The notes under the pieces are model-generated. The model saw nothing but the letters and a program-made list of their open reading frames with translations. It was not told where the DNA came from and ran no database searches. From Litorimonas cladophorae (lineage in GTDB: Bacteria; Pseudomonadota; Alphaproteobacteria; Caulobacterales; Maricaulaceae), in contig NZ_BMYV01000001.1 in the NCBI RefSeq assembly GCF_014652455.1, forward strand, positions 124,001 through 188,000: DNA of 64,000 bases. Reading direction: 5' to 3'. The stretch's first letter is position 1. The number at the start of each line of letters is the position of its first letter. Both the position numbers and the translations under genes were made by a program. Below are positions 1 through 7,652 of this stretch, piece after piece.

Positions 1-33
1 TTGCGCCCCAGAAATAGAATAAGGTTTACGCTC

Positions 34-708
34 ATGAAAATTTTAATGGTTCTCACTTCACATGATAAACTTGGCGAAACAGGTAAAAAAACTGGATTTT
101 GGTTAGAGGAATTTGCAGCGCCTTATTACGTCTTCAATGATGCAGGCGCGGATATCACATTGGCCTCTCCCAAAGGTGGAAGACCCCCAATTGACCCATC
201 CAGCGATGCTGAAAATGCGCAAACAGAAGCGACGGAACGCTTTAAGGGCGATTCAGACGCGCAAGGACGACTGGATGGGACGCTTGGGCTGAGCACTGTA
301 AATGCTGATGACTATGATGCGGTATTCTATCCGGGTGGTCACGGACCGCTCTGGGATTTGGCCGACGATCAGGACAGTATCGCTTTGATTGAGTCCTTCG
401 CAAAGTCAGACCGCCCAATCGCAGCCGTGTGCCATGCGCCGGGTGTGTTTAAACACACAAATGGGAAAGACGGAAAACCGCTTGTTTCAGGTAAAACTGT
501 GACAGGATTCACCAACACGGAAGAAGAGGCGCAGGGCCTAACGGATGTTGTGCCGTTCCTTGTCGAAGACATGCTGAAGGCCAATGGTGGGCAATATGAA
601 AAAGGTGACGACTGGGCCAATTTCGTTGTGACCGACGGGAAACTCGTGACGGGTCAAAACCCCGCCTCGTCAGAGGACGCTGCACGCGCTCTGTTGAAGC
701 TACTTTAA
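34..708 (+). CDS. DJ-1/PfpI (Hsp31-like) protein
   Basis: Protein of 224 residues in the DJ-1/PfpI superfamily, close in length and motifs to the Hsp31-like group (class I glutamine amidotransferase fold; reported roles include chaperone, glyoxalase III and protease-like activity). Visible: a nucleophile elbow AVCHAPG with Cys133-His134, an acidic residue near 25 in GFWLEE, and a GGHGPLWDL loop near 101-109. No signal peptide, so cytosolic. The frame is open from base 1, but ATG 34 is preferred because AAGG lies about 10 nt upstream and the protein then begins MKILMV, as the family does. It converges with a leftward operon. The exact activity cannot be read from the sequence. Confidence 0.88.
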   Translation: MKILMVLTSHDKLGETGKKTGFWLEEFAAPYYVFNDAGADITLASPKGGRPPIDPSSDAENAQTEATERFKGDSDAQGRLDGTLGLSTVNADDYDAVFYPGGHGPLWDLADDQDSIALIESFAKSDRPIAAVCHAPGVFKHTNGKDGKPLVSGKTVTGFTNTEEEAQGLTDVVPFLVEDMLKANGGQYEKGDDWANFVVTDGKLVTGQNPASSEDAARALLKLL

Positions 709-743
709 TAAAAGGCGCAGGAGGCCCCGCTCTCCTGCGCGCC
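709..743 (-). terminator. Rho-independent terminator of MarR-CBS operon
   Basis: A 9-bp perfect stem (GCGCAGGAG at 715-723, CTCCTGCGC at 732-740) with an 8-nt loop. Read leftward it is followed by TTTTATT, which suits termination of the leftward operon whose last gene ends at 802. There is no T-tract on the plus side, so it serves the rightward gene ending at 708 less obviously. Confidence 0.6.
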
Positions 744-801
744 AGCTGCTGGGTTGCTCAGAAATAAGTCTTAGCATTCGGCAGCGATTAGTTCAGAGGG
801 C

Positions 802-1050
802 TTAGCCCTCTGAGTGATTTTTTAAAGATTCAGAATTCTTCGCAATTTCTTTTTCGGTCTGCACCGACATTCGGAAGAAAAAACCAGCCGCGATACATGT
901 CGCGATTACGGCGACGGCTTCGCCACCAAATTCCACGGCGTGGGGCGCATGCAAGCTCTGCATCAACAGCCATATAAGAGCCACGGCCACGACACCGATG
1001 ATCAGCATAATCAGCATCGTTTCGATCAATGCATTCAAATATATTTTCAT
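802..1050 (-). CDS. Small two-helix membrane protein, unknown
   Basis: Unrecognised protein of 82 residues. It has two hydrophobic segments (about residues 8-30 and 43-60) joined by a short loop with two His (HAPHAV), and a charged C-terminal tail rich in Lys, Glu and Ser. This predicts an inner-membrane hairpin protein. It is the last gene before a leftward terminator and lies 33 bp after the second CBS gene, so it is probably in the MarR-CBS-CBS transcript. A physical or regulatory link with the CBS proteins is inference from position only. Confidence 0.6.
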   Translation of the reverse strand: MKIYLNALIETMLIMLIIGVVAVALIWLLMQSLHAPHAVEFGGEAVAVIATCIAAGFFFRMSVQTEKEIAKNSESLKNHSEG

Positions 1051-1083
1051 AGTAAGCGCTTTCTGAGATTTACAAACGGAGGC

Positions 1084-1545
1084 TTAAGCCGCTTGTGAGT
1101 TGAGAGATTCTATAAGGTTAGCTTTGACTTGTTCGAGCTCGGCCTGATCCTGTTCATGGATTTTCGCCAAGATGTCGTGGCGGGTTACAGATCCAATGAG
1201 GCGATTGCCGTCTTGGAGAACCAAATGGCGGACTGAATGTTGTGCCATCAGATTTTCGGCGGTCGTCAGTAAATCGGATGTTCTGCAAAATGCTATCGTT
1301 GACCGCATCCAATCTTTTACTTTCTCACGGCAGATGGATGAGCCGGCGGTGCCCTTTAGCTTTACTGCGCATAGAATATCGGAATCGGTCAGTATTCCCG
1401 CAACACTCCCATCCGTCTTTGTCACCAAGACCGAGCTTTCTTCCAGCTGCGCCATCATATCGATGACCTCGTCCAAATATGTATCTCCGCTACAACGCGC
1501 TCTGTTGAAGTGGCCGCAGCGGACAAGTTCTTTTACCGTTTTCAT
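1084..1545 (-). CDS. Tandem CBS-domain protein (second copy)
   Basis: Stand-alone CBS-pair protein of 153 residues. The first CBS motif covers roughly 5-65 (ILTDSDILCAV) and the second roughly 80-135 (GSVTRHDILAKI). CBS pairs usually sense adenosine nucleotides, and stand-alone pairs regulate partner proteins. Start ATG 1545 is chosen over a longer frame that would run far into the upstream CBS gene; it leaves a 10-bp gap. Both CBS proteins here end in a similar Glu-rich tail starting HEQD, which suggests duplication. There is no fused catalytic domain. Nucleotide bound and partner are unknown. Confidence 0.85.
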   Translation of the reverse strand: MKTVKELVRCGHFNRARCSGDTYLDEVIDMMAQLEESSVLVTKTDGSVAGILTDSDILCAVKLKGTAGSSICREKVKDWMRSTIAFCRTSDLLTTAENLMAQHSVRHLVLQDGNRLIGSVTRHDILAKIHEQDQAELEQVKANLIESLNSQAA

Positions 1546-1555
1546 CAGAATATCT

Positions 1556-2014
1556 TTACGCGACGTCGGCCACACGCGCGCTTCTGGCGAGGTCGCGTAG
1601 GACTTTGACCTCAAGCTCATCCTGCTCATGCATTTTGCTTAAAATATCGCGGATGCTGATAATGGCAGTTGGTTTGCCCGCGTCCATCGCGACGATGTGC
1701 CTAATTTTGTGGCGTCCCATAAGTTTCAAAACTTCATTGAGTTTGGCAGAGACATCGCAGGTCACGACATTATGTGACATCCAATCTGAGGCTTTCGAGC
1801 TCTCGATTGATCGGCCTAGACTTTGTGTTTTATGCACGGCACGAATAATATCATGATCCGTAATAATGCCGCGCAGGATCGTCCCGCTTTCCATGACAAT
1901 GACTGCATTTCGACCGGTCTCAACCATCTTGGAGACGACTTCGTCAAGGAAGTCGTGTGGCAACGCGACCGGCAGGGGATTGGGGTTTTGACGAATAACA
2001 GATCTAAGAGACAT
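1556..2014 (-). CDS. Tandem CBS-domain protein (first copy)
   Basis: Stand-alone CBS-pair protein of 152 residues, with CBS motifs at about 8-65 (GIITDHDIIRAV) and 75-135 (AIISIRDILSKM) and a HEQDELE tail like the neighbour's. The ATG is preceded by AAAGGA at 6-nt spacing, a strong ribosome binding site. It sits 16 bp after the MarR gene and 10 bp before the second CBS gene, so the three are probably co-transcribed. Small CBS pairs of this type in alphaproteobacteria are often found in stress or energy-sensing contexts; the role here is not shown. Confidence 0.87.
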   Translation of the reverse strand: MSLRSVIRQNPNPLPVALPHDFLDEVVSKMVETGRNAVIVMESGTILRGIITDHDIIRAVHKTQSLGRSIESSKASDWMSHNVVTCDVSAKLNEVLKLMGRHKIRHIVAMDAGKPTAIISIRDILSKMHEQDELEVKVLRDLARSARVADVA

Positions 2015-2030
2015 TTTTTGTCCTTTCAGA

Positions 2031-2558
2031 CTAAATTATGATTCCATATTCGGTGACGGCTAAGAGCGATTTGCTCGCGTCGCTCGCTAAAATTGGTAAA
2101 AACGCGGCCAGAGATGCAACACTCAATTTGAGTTTCTCTTTAATTTTCAACAGGCTATTGCTTAGGCTGTCGATCTCCTTCTCGGAGAGGCCATCTAGCA
2201 TTGTTCGTTCTAAATGATCGGGAACGCCGTCCAGCTGGGCCAGTACATCGGCTGCATCTTGTGTGATTTGCAAGGTATAAGAGCGTCGATCATTTGGATC
2301 TTGTGCACGGTTGACGAAGCCTCTTTGAACAAGACGGTCTACCAATCGCCCCACAGAGGCGGCCCCTAATTCTAATCGAGTGGCCAATTCTGATTGCGAT
2401 AAATCGGGGTTCCGCTGGATAATACCCAGCGCTAACCATTTTGCTCGTGTGAGATTGAAGGGGCGGAGGCGGTCATCGATCTCATGTCTGAGCAAATGCG
2501 CCACATCATGGATGAGTGTACCCAACAGATCGTCTTGTTTCGTAATCATGCTTAGCAT
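2031..2558 (-). CDS. MarR-family transcriptional regulator
   Basis: Protein of 175 residues with the MarR winged-helix: recognition region about 50-75 (LSQSELATRLELGAASVGRL) and a wing with the diagnostic DPNDRRS near 87-93. MarR dimers repress by binding short palindromes and are released by small ligands or oxidation. The C-terminus is about 30 residues longer than usual and hydrophobic. The start could be ATG 2558 or ATG 2549. A palindrome overlaps the first start, suggesting autorepression. It heads the MarR-CBS-CBS-membrane protein gene run; no efflux pump or catabolic gene is adjacent, which is unusual for the family. Confidence 0.9.
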   Translation of the reverse strand: MLSMITKQDDLLGTLIHDVAHLLRHEIDDRLRPFNLTRAKWLALGIIQRNPDLSQSELATRLELGAASVGRLVDRLVQRGFVNRAQDPNDRRSYTLQITQDAADVLAQLDGVPDHLERTMLDGLSEKEIDSLSNSLLKIKEKLKLSVASLAAFLPILASDASKSLLAVTEYGIII

Positions 2559-2569
2559 TTAATATGCTA
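2553..2569. promoter_or_regulatory. Palindrome at MarR start, likely operator
   Basis: Perfect inverted repeat TAGCAT-N5-ATGCTA overlapping the MarR start codon. Size and AT-rich centre are typical of MarR operators, and its position would block transcription or early elongation. The assignment to this MarR protein is inference from location. Confidence 0.5.
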
Positions 2570-2639
2570 GGTTACTATATGCAAGTCTCTTTTCTGTAAT
2601 GTCTGCCAATCTGAACTTGGAGGCCTGTAGGCCCTTGTT

Positions 2640-3374
2640 TTAGGTGAGCGGAGGCTTCCGCCAAGCGGAATCGCTTTGCTCACGCCGTTCATACTCCTCG
2701 GCTTCAAACTTTCTGAGGCACGCGGCGAGAGAGCGATCTGGGTGCGGCGCGTAGCGCTGCCCTGTCAGGGTCATCTCGATAATTCGATCAACCCGGAAAA
2801 CACGGAAATCTTCGCGGAGTTGGCACCAGGCTGCCAAGGTCCAAACATTGCCCCAGAACCAAATGCCCAGCGGTTGAATGTCCCGAGATGAGGTTGTGCC
2901 TTTTAAGTCTTTATACCGCACGGTCAGGACGTCACGATTTTCTGCCGCCTTTTCGCAGGCATCAATTCGGTCGCGGGTCTCTTGATTTTGCACGGAAGGA
3001 AGAGCGAAGACGCGTGAGCTTGCCGCGCGGGCGCGGGCCGCTTCTGGCAAGACGGATTCAATTTTGATCAAGGCTTCTTCAGCCGCTGTGGCCATGGCCG
3101 TACCGCCCCAAGAGCGCACCATTTGCGCCCCTGCGACGAGGGCAACAACTTCATCCGCCGTGAACATCAAAGGCGGAATGTCGTACCCATCCCGCATGAC
3201 ATAGCCGACACCCGTTTCGCCATCGATCGGGACGCGAGTCGATTGTAGATCGGCAATATCGCGGTAGATCGTTCTGACGGAGACTTCGAGTTTCTCCGCC
3301 AGAGTCGCCGCAGTGACGAGCCGACCGCCGCGCAAAAGCTGCACGATTTGAAATAAACGGTCGGCACGTCTCAC
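2640..3374 (-). CDS. YafY-type HTH/WYL-domain regulator
   Basis: Protein of 244 residues with an N-terminal HTH (about 1-55, VSVRTIYRDIADL) and a WYL domain (about 135-210, with QPLGIWFWGNVWTLAAWC and FRVFRVDRI). This is the classic YafY arrangement; WYL domains bind ligands or nucleic acids and switch DNA binding. It lies 3 bp downstream of the VOC gene on the same strand, so the two are probably one transcript. The conserved pairing of YafY-like regulators with small VOC proteins suggests control of that neighbour. A perfect 9-bp inverted repeat upstream of the pair is the best operator candidate. Confidence 0.9.
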   Translation of the reverse strand: MRRADRLFQIVQLLRGGRLVTAATLAEKLEVSVRTIYRDIADLQSTRVPIDGETGVGYVMRDGYDIPPLMFTADEVVALVAGAQMVRSWGGTAMATAAEEALIKIESVLPEAARARAASSRVFALPSVQNQETRDRIDACEKAAENRDVLTVRYKDLKGTTSSRDIQPLGIWFWGNVWTLAAWCQLREDFRVFRVDRIIEMTLTGQRYAPHPDRSLAACLRKFEAEEYERREQSDSAWRKPPLT

Positions 3375-3377
3375 GGT

Positions 3378-3749
3378 CTAGTACCGAAACAGGCCGAGGC
3401 CATTGCCCTCGGTATCAATGGCGTAGAAGAAAGTACCAACGGGAATTTGGATGATGTCGGAGACGACCTTACCGCCCGCTTCGATGACGCGTGTTTTCGT
3501 CGTTTCCAGATCGCATGTCGCATTAATATGCACGACAGGACCTTCGCCATTGGATGCGGGTTTGCCCGGGATAAGGTTGCCTGAAATACCCGTCTCATTA
3601 TCTGCCGGGAACATGGCGACGGGGACGGGGCCTTCGTGGTTCATTTCTAGAGGTGCACCCAAAACAGTGGCGTAAAAACCCATTGCTCTGTCCATATCTG
3701 CCACTGGAATTTCTGCCCAGACGACGCGGTTCTGATTGTTTGTAGCCAT
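3378..3749 (-). CDS. VOC-family (glyoxalase/bleomycin-type) protein
   Basis: Small protein of 123 residues with the beta-alpha-beta-beta-beta vicinal oxygen chelate fold: WAEIPVADMDRAMGFYATVLG at the start, and a closing FFYAIDTEGNGLGLF with an acidic residue near the usual metal position. Such proteins bind metals or small hydrophobic ligands; no substrate can be assigned. ATG 3749 is chosen because AAGGAG precedes it by 8 nt; the longer frame has no such site. Probably co-transcribed with the downstream YafY regulator. Confidence 0.87.
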   Translation of the reverse strand: MATNNQNRVVWAEIPVADMDRAMGFYATVLGAPLEMNHEGPVPVAMFPADNETGISGNLIPGKPASNGEGPVVHINATCDLETTKTRVIEAGGKVVSDIIQIPVGTFFYAIDTEGNGLGLFRY

Positions 3750-3803
3750 TTCTAAATCTCCTTGGCGGGTAAAATTGTTTGCCAAGTCTGTATTCGCATA
3801 CCC

Positions 3804-3827
3804 CTACTGACAGCATTATGTCAGTAG
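3804..3827. promoter_or_regulatory. Perfect 9-bp inverted repeat, candidate YafY operator
   Basis: CTACTGACA-N6-TGTCAGTAG, 55-78 nt upstream of the VOC start. Neither side has a T-tract, which argues against a terminator and for a protein site. The nearest regulator gene is the YafY/WYL protein in the same transcript. Confidence 0.5.
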
Positions 3828-3866
3828 TGTTTTCGTAACCAGCGATTTGGAGGCCATGCGTTGGAA

Positions 3867-4211
3867 TTAGCGGTCTTCAAGGCCCCATGCCTCGACCCAG
3901 TCCGCCATAGCTCCGCGTTGATCTGGGAACAGGAGCATGATCACAAATGCGAGTTGCAGAATAGCGATGCAATAGAGTTGAAATTTGAACGGCTGTTTCA
4001 GCGTTTTATGACGAAACTGATGCTGCGCCGTTATAGCGCCAATCGTTCCGCCGAATAAAGCAATTAGGAGGAGTGTCGATTCTGGGATGCGTGACAACTG
4101 CTGTCGCGCCCGCTTTTTGTCGACGTAAAAGGCAATGTAGGCGATTAGATTTAGGCTAAGCAGGTAAATACTGATGAGTATAGTCGGGGGCGTTAGGAAG
4201 CCTACGGTCAT
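3867..4211 (-). CDS. DUF1294 membrane protein
   Basis: Protein of 114 residues with three or four hydrophobic segments (about 8-30, 46-62, 78-97) and the DUF1294 signature: YVDKKRAR near 29-36, GGTIGAITAQHQFRHKT near 54-70. The family is inner-membrane, of unknown function, sometimes fused to cold-shock domains; no such domain is present here. It is flanked downstream by the VOC-YafY pair and lies leftward after the rplS terminator, so it is probably a single gene unit. Confidence 0.85.
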   Translation of the reverse strand: MTVGFLTPPTILISIYLLSLNLIAYIAFYVDKKRARQQLSRIPESTLLLIALFGGTIGAITAQHQFRHKTLKQPFKFQLYCIAILQLAFVIMLLFPDQRGAMADWVEAWGLEDR

Positions 4212-4231
4212 AACATTATCAATTTTCTTAC

Positions 4232-4261
4232 AAAAAAACCGCCGCTCAAAAGAACGACGGT
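4232..4261 (-). terminator. Rho-independent terminator after rplS
   Basis: A 10-bp stem with G-U pairs (arms 4238-4247 and 4252-4261), a 4-nt loop, and seven T after it in the leftward direction. It lies 28 bp after the rplS stop. Confidence 0.88.
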
Positions 4262-4288
4262 CATTTATTCTAATCTCTTTGAAGAAGA

Positions 4289-4687
4289 CTACTTCTTCTT
4301 GGCGCGTCCACCGGTCATGCCGCGACCTGTTGTCCGCTCAACGATACGTGCGGACTTACCACGACGGTCACGGAGGTAGTAAAGCTTGGCGCGACGGACT
4401 TTACCGCGACGCTTGACTTCGATCTCTTCGACCATTGGGGAATAGAGTGGGAATACGCGTTCGACGCCTTCACCATAGGAAATCTTACGAACTGTGAAGC
4501 TCTCTTTGATGCCTGCGCCTGAACGGGCGATGCAGACGCCTTCAAAGGCTTGCAAACGTGTGCGTGTGCCTTCTGTAATCCGAACTTGAACAACAAGCGT
4601 GTCACCCGCTGAAAAATCAGGGATAGTTTTATCACCGGAGAGCAGGCGCTCGGCTTCGGCTTTTTCGATCTTTTCAATGACGTTCAT
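4289..4687 (-). CDS. rplS: 50S ribosomal protein L19
   Basis: Protein of 132 residues matching bL19 throughout: [13 protein letters not shown] start, [46 protein letters not shown]19 sits at the 30S-50S interface and forms bridges there. It is about 15 residues longer than the E. coli protein because of a basic tail ending GGRAKKK, common in alphaproteobacteria. The start overlaps the trmD stop by 4 bp, implying translational coupling, and a strong terminator follows. Confidence 0.98.
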   Translation of the reverse strand: MNVIEKIEKAEAERLLSGDKTIPDFSAGDTLVVQVRITEGTRTRLQAFEGVCIARSGAGIKESFTVRKISYGEGVERVFPLYSPMVEEIEVKRRGKVRRAKLYYLRDRRGKSARIVERTTGRGMTGGRAKKK

Positions 4688-5409
4688 TGTCCGTCTCCTT
4701 TTCGCGCTTTGTCCCGCATGACCTTTTCATAGAGGTCTGGGCGTCGCGCCTTCGTTGTCTCTTCGCTTTGGGTGCGTCGCCAATCTGCGATCTTTTGATG
4801 ATCGCCGCTTACCAACACGTCCGGAATGTTCCGGTTTTCCCACTCTCTCGGCTTGGTATAGAGTGGATACTCCAGCAAACCATCTTCAAAACTCTCGTCC
4901 GAGGCGCTGTCCGCATCACCCAGAACCCCAGGCAGCAGGCGTACGCACGCCTCGATCATCACTTGTGCGGCCACCTCACCACCTGCGAGAACGAAGTCGC
5001 CAATGGAAATCTCTTCCATCTCGCGGGCTTCGATCACCCTTTGGTCGAGGCCTTCAAACCGTCCGCAAAACACAATAAGACCCTGTCCCGTAGCCAACTC
5101 CCGAACACGTTGCTGCGTCAGAGGTTTGCCCCGAGGGGTCATATAAATGAGCGGCCGTTCGTCGGCTACACTGTCGATGGCCCTTGCTGCCACATCCGGT
5201 TTTAAAACCATTCCGGGGCCGCCGCCCGAAGGCGGGCTATCAACGCTGCGGTGCCTATTAGTCGAAAAATCACGAATGTCTACCGTATCTAGCTGCCAAA
5301 TCCCGCTTTTTTCAGCCCCACCAATGATTGATGTGCCCAAAACACCCGGAAAGGCGTCTGGGAACAGGGTGAGGGCGGTCACGCGCCACGGTTTAGGGGT
5401 GTCTGACAT
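4684..5409 (-). CDS. trmD: tRNA (guanine-N1)-methyltransferase
   Basis: Protein of 241 residues, the SPOUT-class enzyme that makes m1G37 in tRNAs and prevents +1 frameshifting. Visible: LTLFPDAF at the N-terminus, [11 protein letters not shown] near 61-71, the knot motifs [12 protein letters not shown] and [15 protein letters not shown], and [10 protein letters not shown]. It is coupled to rplS by a 4-bp overlap. In many proteobacteria rpsP and rimM precede trmD; here neither is present and the upstream gene is a divergent histidine kinase, so the operon has been split. Confidence 0.98.
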   Translation of the reverse strand: MSDTPKPWRVTALTLFPDAFPGVLGTSIIGGAEKSGIWQLDTVDIRDFSTNRHRSVDSPPSGGGPGMVLKPDVAARAIDSVADERPLIYMTPRGKPLTQQRVRELATGQGLIVFCGRFEGLDQRVIEAREMEEISIGDFVLAGGEVAAQVMIEACVRLLPGVLGDADSASDESFEDGLLEYPLYTKPREWENRNIPDVLVSGDHQKIADWRRTQSEETTKARRPDLYEKVMRDKARKGDGQ

Positions 5410-5683
5410 GGGCAGCAGCTAGCAGAGGGGAACTAGAAGGGCCAGAAAGAGATTCGGTAGGTCCTTAAGGGGCGCGCTCAAAACGCCTGGGTCTGCGCCA
5501 CTGGGCTTGGCGCCTTGGTTGGACGGTCTACGGCAATCTTAAAATGGCTAAATCTGGCTTAGAAAGCTCCATTGAAATGAAATTTTCAAGAGATATACAG
5601 TTTCGGGGAAGGCTCAATAATTCGCGTGCGGTTTCTGGCTGTGATCAAAAACAAGACGTCTGCTGCGCGCAATGGAGTCACGA

Positions 5684-6688
5684 ATGACAGATACGAAAAC
5701 GGCTGAGCAGCTAGATTTGGGAATCAAAATTGCGGGGCTTGGTCTCGGCGAAGTCGATTATCTCAACGACACAATTACGCTTGATAATCGCGCTGCTGGG
5801 TTTTTTGAGCTCCCTGCAAATGAACCTGTCTCTCGCCAAACCCTCCACGACCGCATACATCCAGACGATCGTCAGGACGTGGAGTCCCAAGTCAGTTGCT
5901 TGTTATCGCCAAACAGCGAAGGCTTTATTTCCGTGGTTCATCGCGTGATCAATGCAGACTTGTCCATTCGCTGGATCAATGCTCGAAAACAGGTGAAATT
6001 TGAGGGTCAGTTGAAAAACGGCGATCCAAGACCCGTTACGGGGCTCGTTGCAATTCAAGACATCACTGACTTTAAGGAAGCGGAGAGTCGCATTCAATTT
6101 TTGATGGGTGAGCTTGCCCACCGCTCCAAAAATATGCTGACAGTCGTTCAAGGAATCGCCCGGCTTACTGCGAAAACTACCGACCCCGAGGACTTCATAG
6201 TCAAGTTTACCGAGAGACTTTCGGCGCTTAGCTCCAATCAATCCACTCTTGTTGATAATACATGGACCTATATGACGATGGATCGTTTGGCGCGTTCGCA
6301 TATGCAGCCCTATACGTCGGGGAAAAGCGGCCGTGTGATTTTTAAAGGCCCCGAGTTGGCGCTAAATGCGAAGTCTGCGCAATCCATCGGAATGGCCTTG
6401 CATGAACTTGCAACCAACGCGGTAAAATACGGGGCGCTTTCAATACCTGAGGGCCGTGTCGAGATAACTTGGGGGATTGAAAAAGAAGATGGCGAAGAAT
6501 TCGTCGTTGAGTGGGTTGAGAAAAACGGCCCCCCTGTTGAGAGCCCCTTGCGAAAAGGGTTCGGAGACAGGGTCATTCGCCAAATGGCATCCAGTTCAGT
6601 GTCAGGTCGTGTCACATTAGATTACGATCCATCAGGCGTGTGTTGGTCTTTACGGGCACCGCTGGAGAATGTCAGTGAGAGGCCCTAA
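5684..6688 (+). CDS. HWE-family sensor histidine kinase with PAS domain
   Basis: Protein of 334 residues without membrane segments. A PAS domain occupies about 10-130 (IHPDDR, RWINARKQV). The kinase core has His146 in ELAHRSKNML, His240-Glu-Leu-Ala-Thr-Asn245 in the ATP-binding N box, and W277-V-E279, the residues that name the HWE family. HWE kinases are frequent in alphaproteobacteria and feed general stress or chemosensory responses. No response regulator or sigma-factor gene is adjacent, so it is an orphan. ATG 5684 is preferred over ATG 5672 because GGAG lies 6 nt before it. Whether the PAS pocket holds flavin or haem is not apparent; no LOV-type NCR motif is seen. Confidence 0.92.
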   Translation: MTDTKTAEQLDLGIKIAGLGLGEVDYLNDTITLDNRAAGFFELPANEPVSRQTLHDRIHPDDRQDVESQVSCLLSPNSEGFISVVHRVINADLSIRWINARKQVKFEGQLKNGDPRPVTGLVAIQDITDFKEAESRIQFLMGELAHRSKNMLTVVQGIARLTAKTTDPEDFIVKFTERLSALSSNQSTLVDNTWTYMTMDRLARSHMQPYTSGKSGRVIFKGPELALNAKSAQSIGMALHELATNAVKYGALSIPEGRVEITWGIEKEDGEEFVVEWVEKNGPPVESPLRKGFGDRVIRQMASSSVSGRVTLDYDPSGVCWSLRAPLENVSERP

Positions 6689-6764
6689 GCGCTTCATATG
6701 GTTTCTGCGCTAGCCGCGCGGCATGGTTAACGTGGTCTAAACGCTTTGCCCTCATTTTGCTGAA

Positions 6765-7253
6765 ATGATTCGTCCTTTCATGCCATTACTGCTGTCGTTT
6801 ACGTTGTTGACGACCTTGTCGGCGTGTTCGATTGGGCAACCCGTCAGCACTTATCCTGAATACCGCCCGACACCAGGGCAGGGACAATATGTGCGACCGC
6901 AATATTTGAATAGGCAATTGCCACCACGGGTTCCAAATGATGACCTTTGCCAGTCGCGGCTCTACGCTGGTCTCGTTGGCCAGCATGAGGGTGCGATTTT
7001 TATCGCGGGACTTCCGGGACGAAAACGTTTGATCAAACCTGCCATTGTTGAAGGATTCGGTTACGGCGCCGGGGACCCACTCTACATACAAACGCCCTAT
7101 GTCGAGGTGCGGGAATTTTTAGCGGGGCAGAATCTTTACGCTTCAACTAATACGGATATGAGGGATCGTCTGAATTTGGGGCCCGAGATCGCGGATCGAC
7201 TGACGATTGAACTGGATGAAGACGGTTACGTTCAACAGATTGACTGTCGTTAA
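6765..7253 (+). CDS. Lipoprotein with I78-like inhibitor domain
   Basis: Protein of 162 residues with a lipoprotein signal (hydrophobic 5-19, lipobox LSAC, Cys21). The mature part resembles the peptidase inhibitor I78 family: a cysteine in DDLCQSRLYAGLVGQ and a closing DRLTIELDEDGYVQQIDC, with the second cysteine two residues from the end. I78 proteins inhibit serine proteases; here a periplasmic or outer-membrane location is predicted. The central part is longer than the core family. Start ATG 6765 has only a weak ribosome binding site. It stands alone, convergent with a DUF3140 gene. Confidence 0.75.
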   Translation: MIRPFMPLLLSFTLLTTLSACSIGQPVSTYPEYRPTPGQGQYVRPQYLNRQLPPRVPNDDLCQSRLYAGLVGQHEGAIFIAGLPGRKRLIKPAIVEGFGYGAGDPLYIQTPYVEVREFLAGQNLYASTNTDMRDRLNLGPEIADRLTIELDEDGYVQQIDCR

Positions 7254-7600
7254 GCGCATCCGCCGTCGGCGAGGGGGTCATGCCCCCAATTCATCAGAGA
7301 ATAGCGCCAAGCGCTAGATTCCAAATCCTCTTTTGGTCCACCTTGAGAGCAATGGCGTTTGATATAACCGACAACAGTGGCCATGTGGTCATACTGATCA
7401 TCGGTTAAATCGTCTTTATTGGTGCGTTTAATGTTTACGATCCGGCGACCTGATTTATGACCTGTCGATTCCCCTGAATCGCTATCACCGACGCTTTTGC
7501 TCTCGTCCGTTTCCAGCCAGTCTTCCAAGTCCTGGGGTGCCATATTGACGAGGTCTCGCCATTCATCCCAGATTTGTTCTTTCGATTTCGACGAGCTCAT
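7250..7600 (-). CDS. DUF3140 protein
   Basis: Protein of 116 residues matching the DUF3140 pattern: WDEWRDLVNMAPQDLEDWLET, a GHKSGRRIVNI stretch, YDHMATVVGYIKRH, and the closing SLMNWGHDPLA. It is soluble and Ser/Asp-rich in the middle. The family is widespread in bacteria and fungi and has no established function. The ATG follows GGAGG at 4-nt spacing. Its stop overlaps the I78 lipoprotein stop by 4 bp. Confidence 0.85.
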   Translation of the reverse strand: MSSSKSKEQIWDEWRDLVNMAPQDLEDWLETDESKSVGDSDSGESTGHKSGRRIVNIKRTNKDDLTDDQYDHMATVVGYIKRHCSQGGPKEDLESSAWRYSLMNWGHDPLADGGCA

Positions 7601-7652
7601 GAGGCCTCCGTTGTTTATATCAGTACAACGGAGACGAAGCTAAACTGTTCCA

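Noticed and set aside
6727-6741. TTAA-N7-TAAA, close to the CtrA consensus, upstream of the I78 lipoprotein
   Set aside because: One of eight bases differs, and such near matches are frequent; not strong enough to call a CtrA site.
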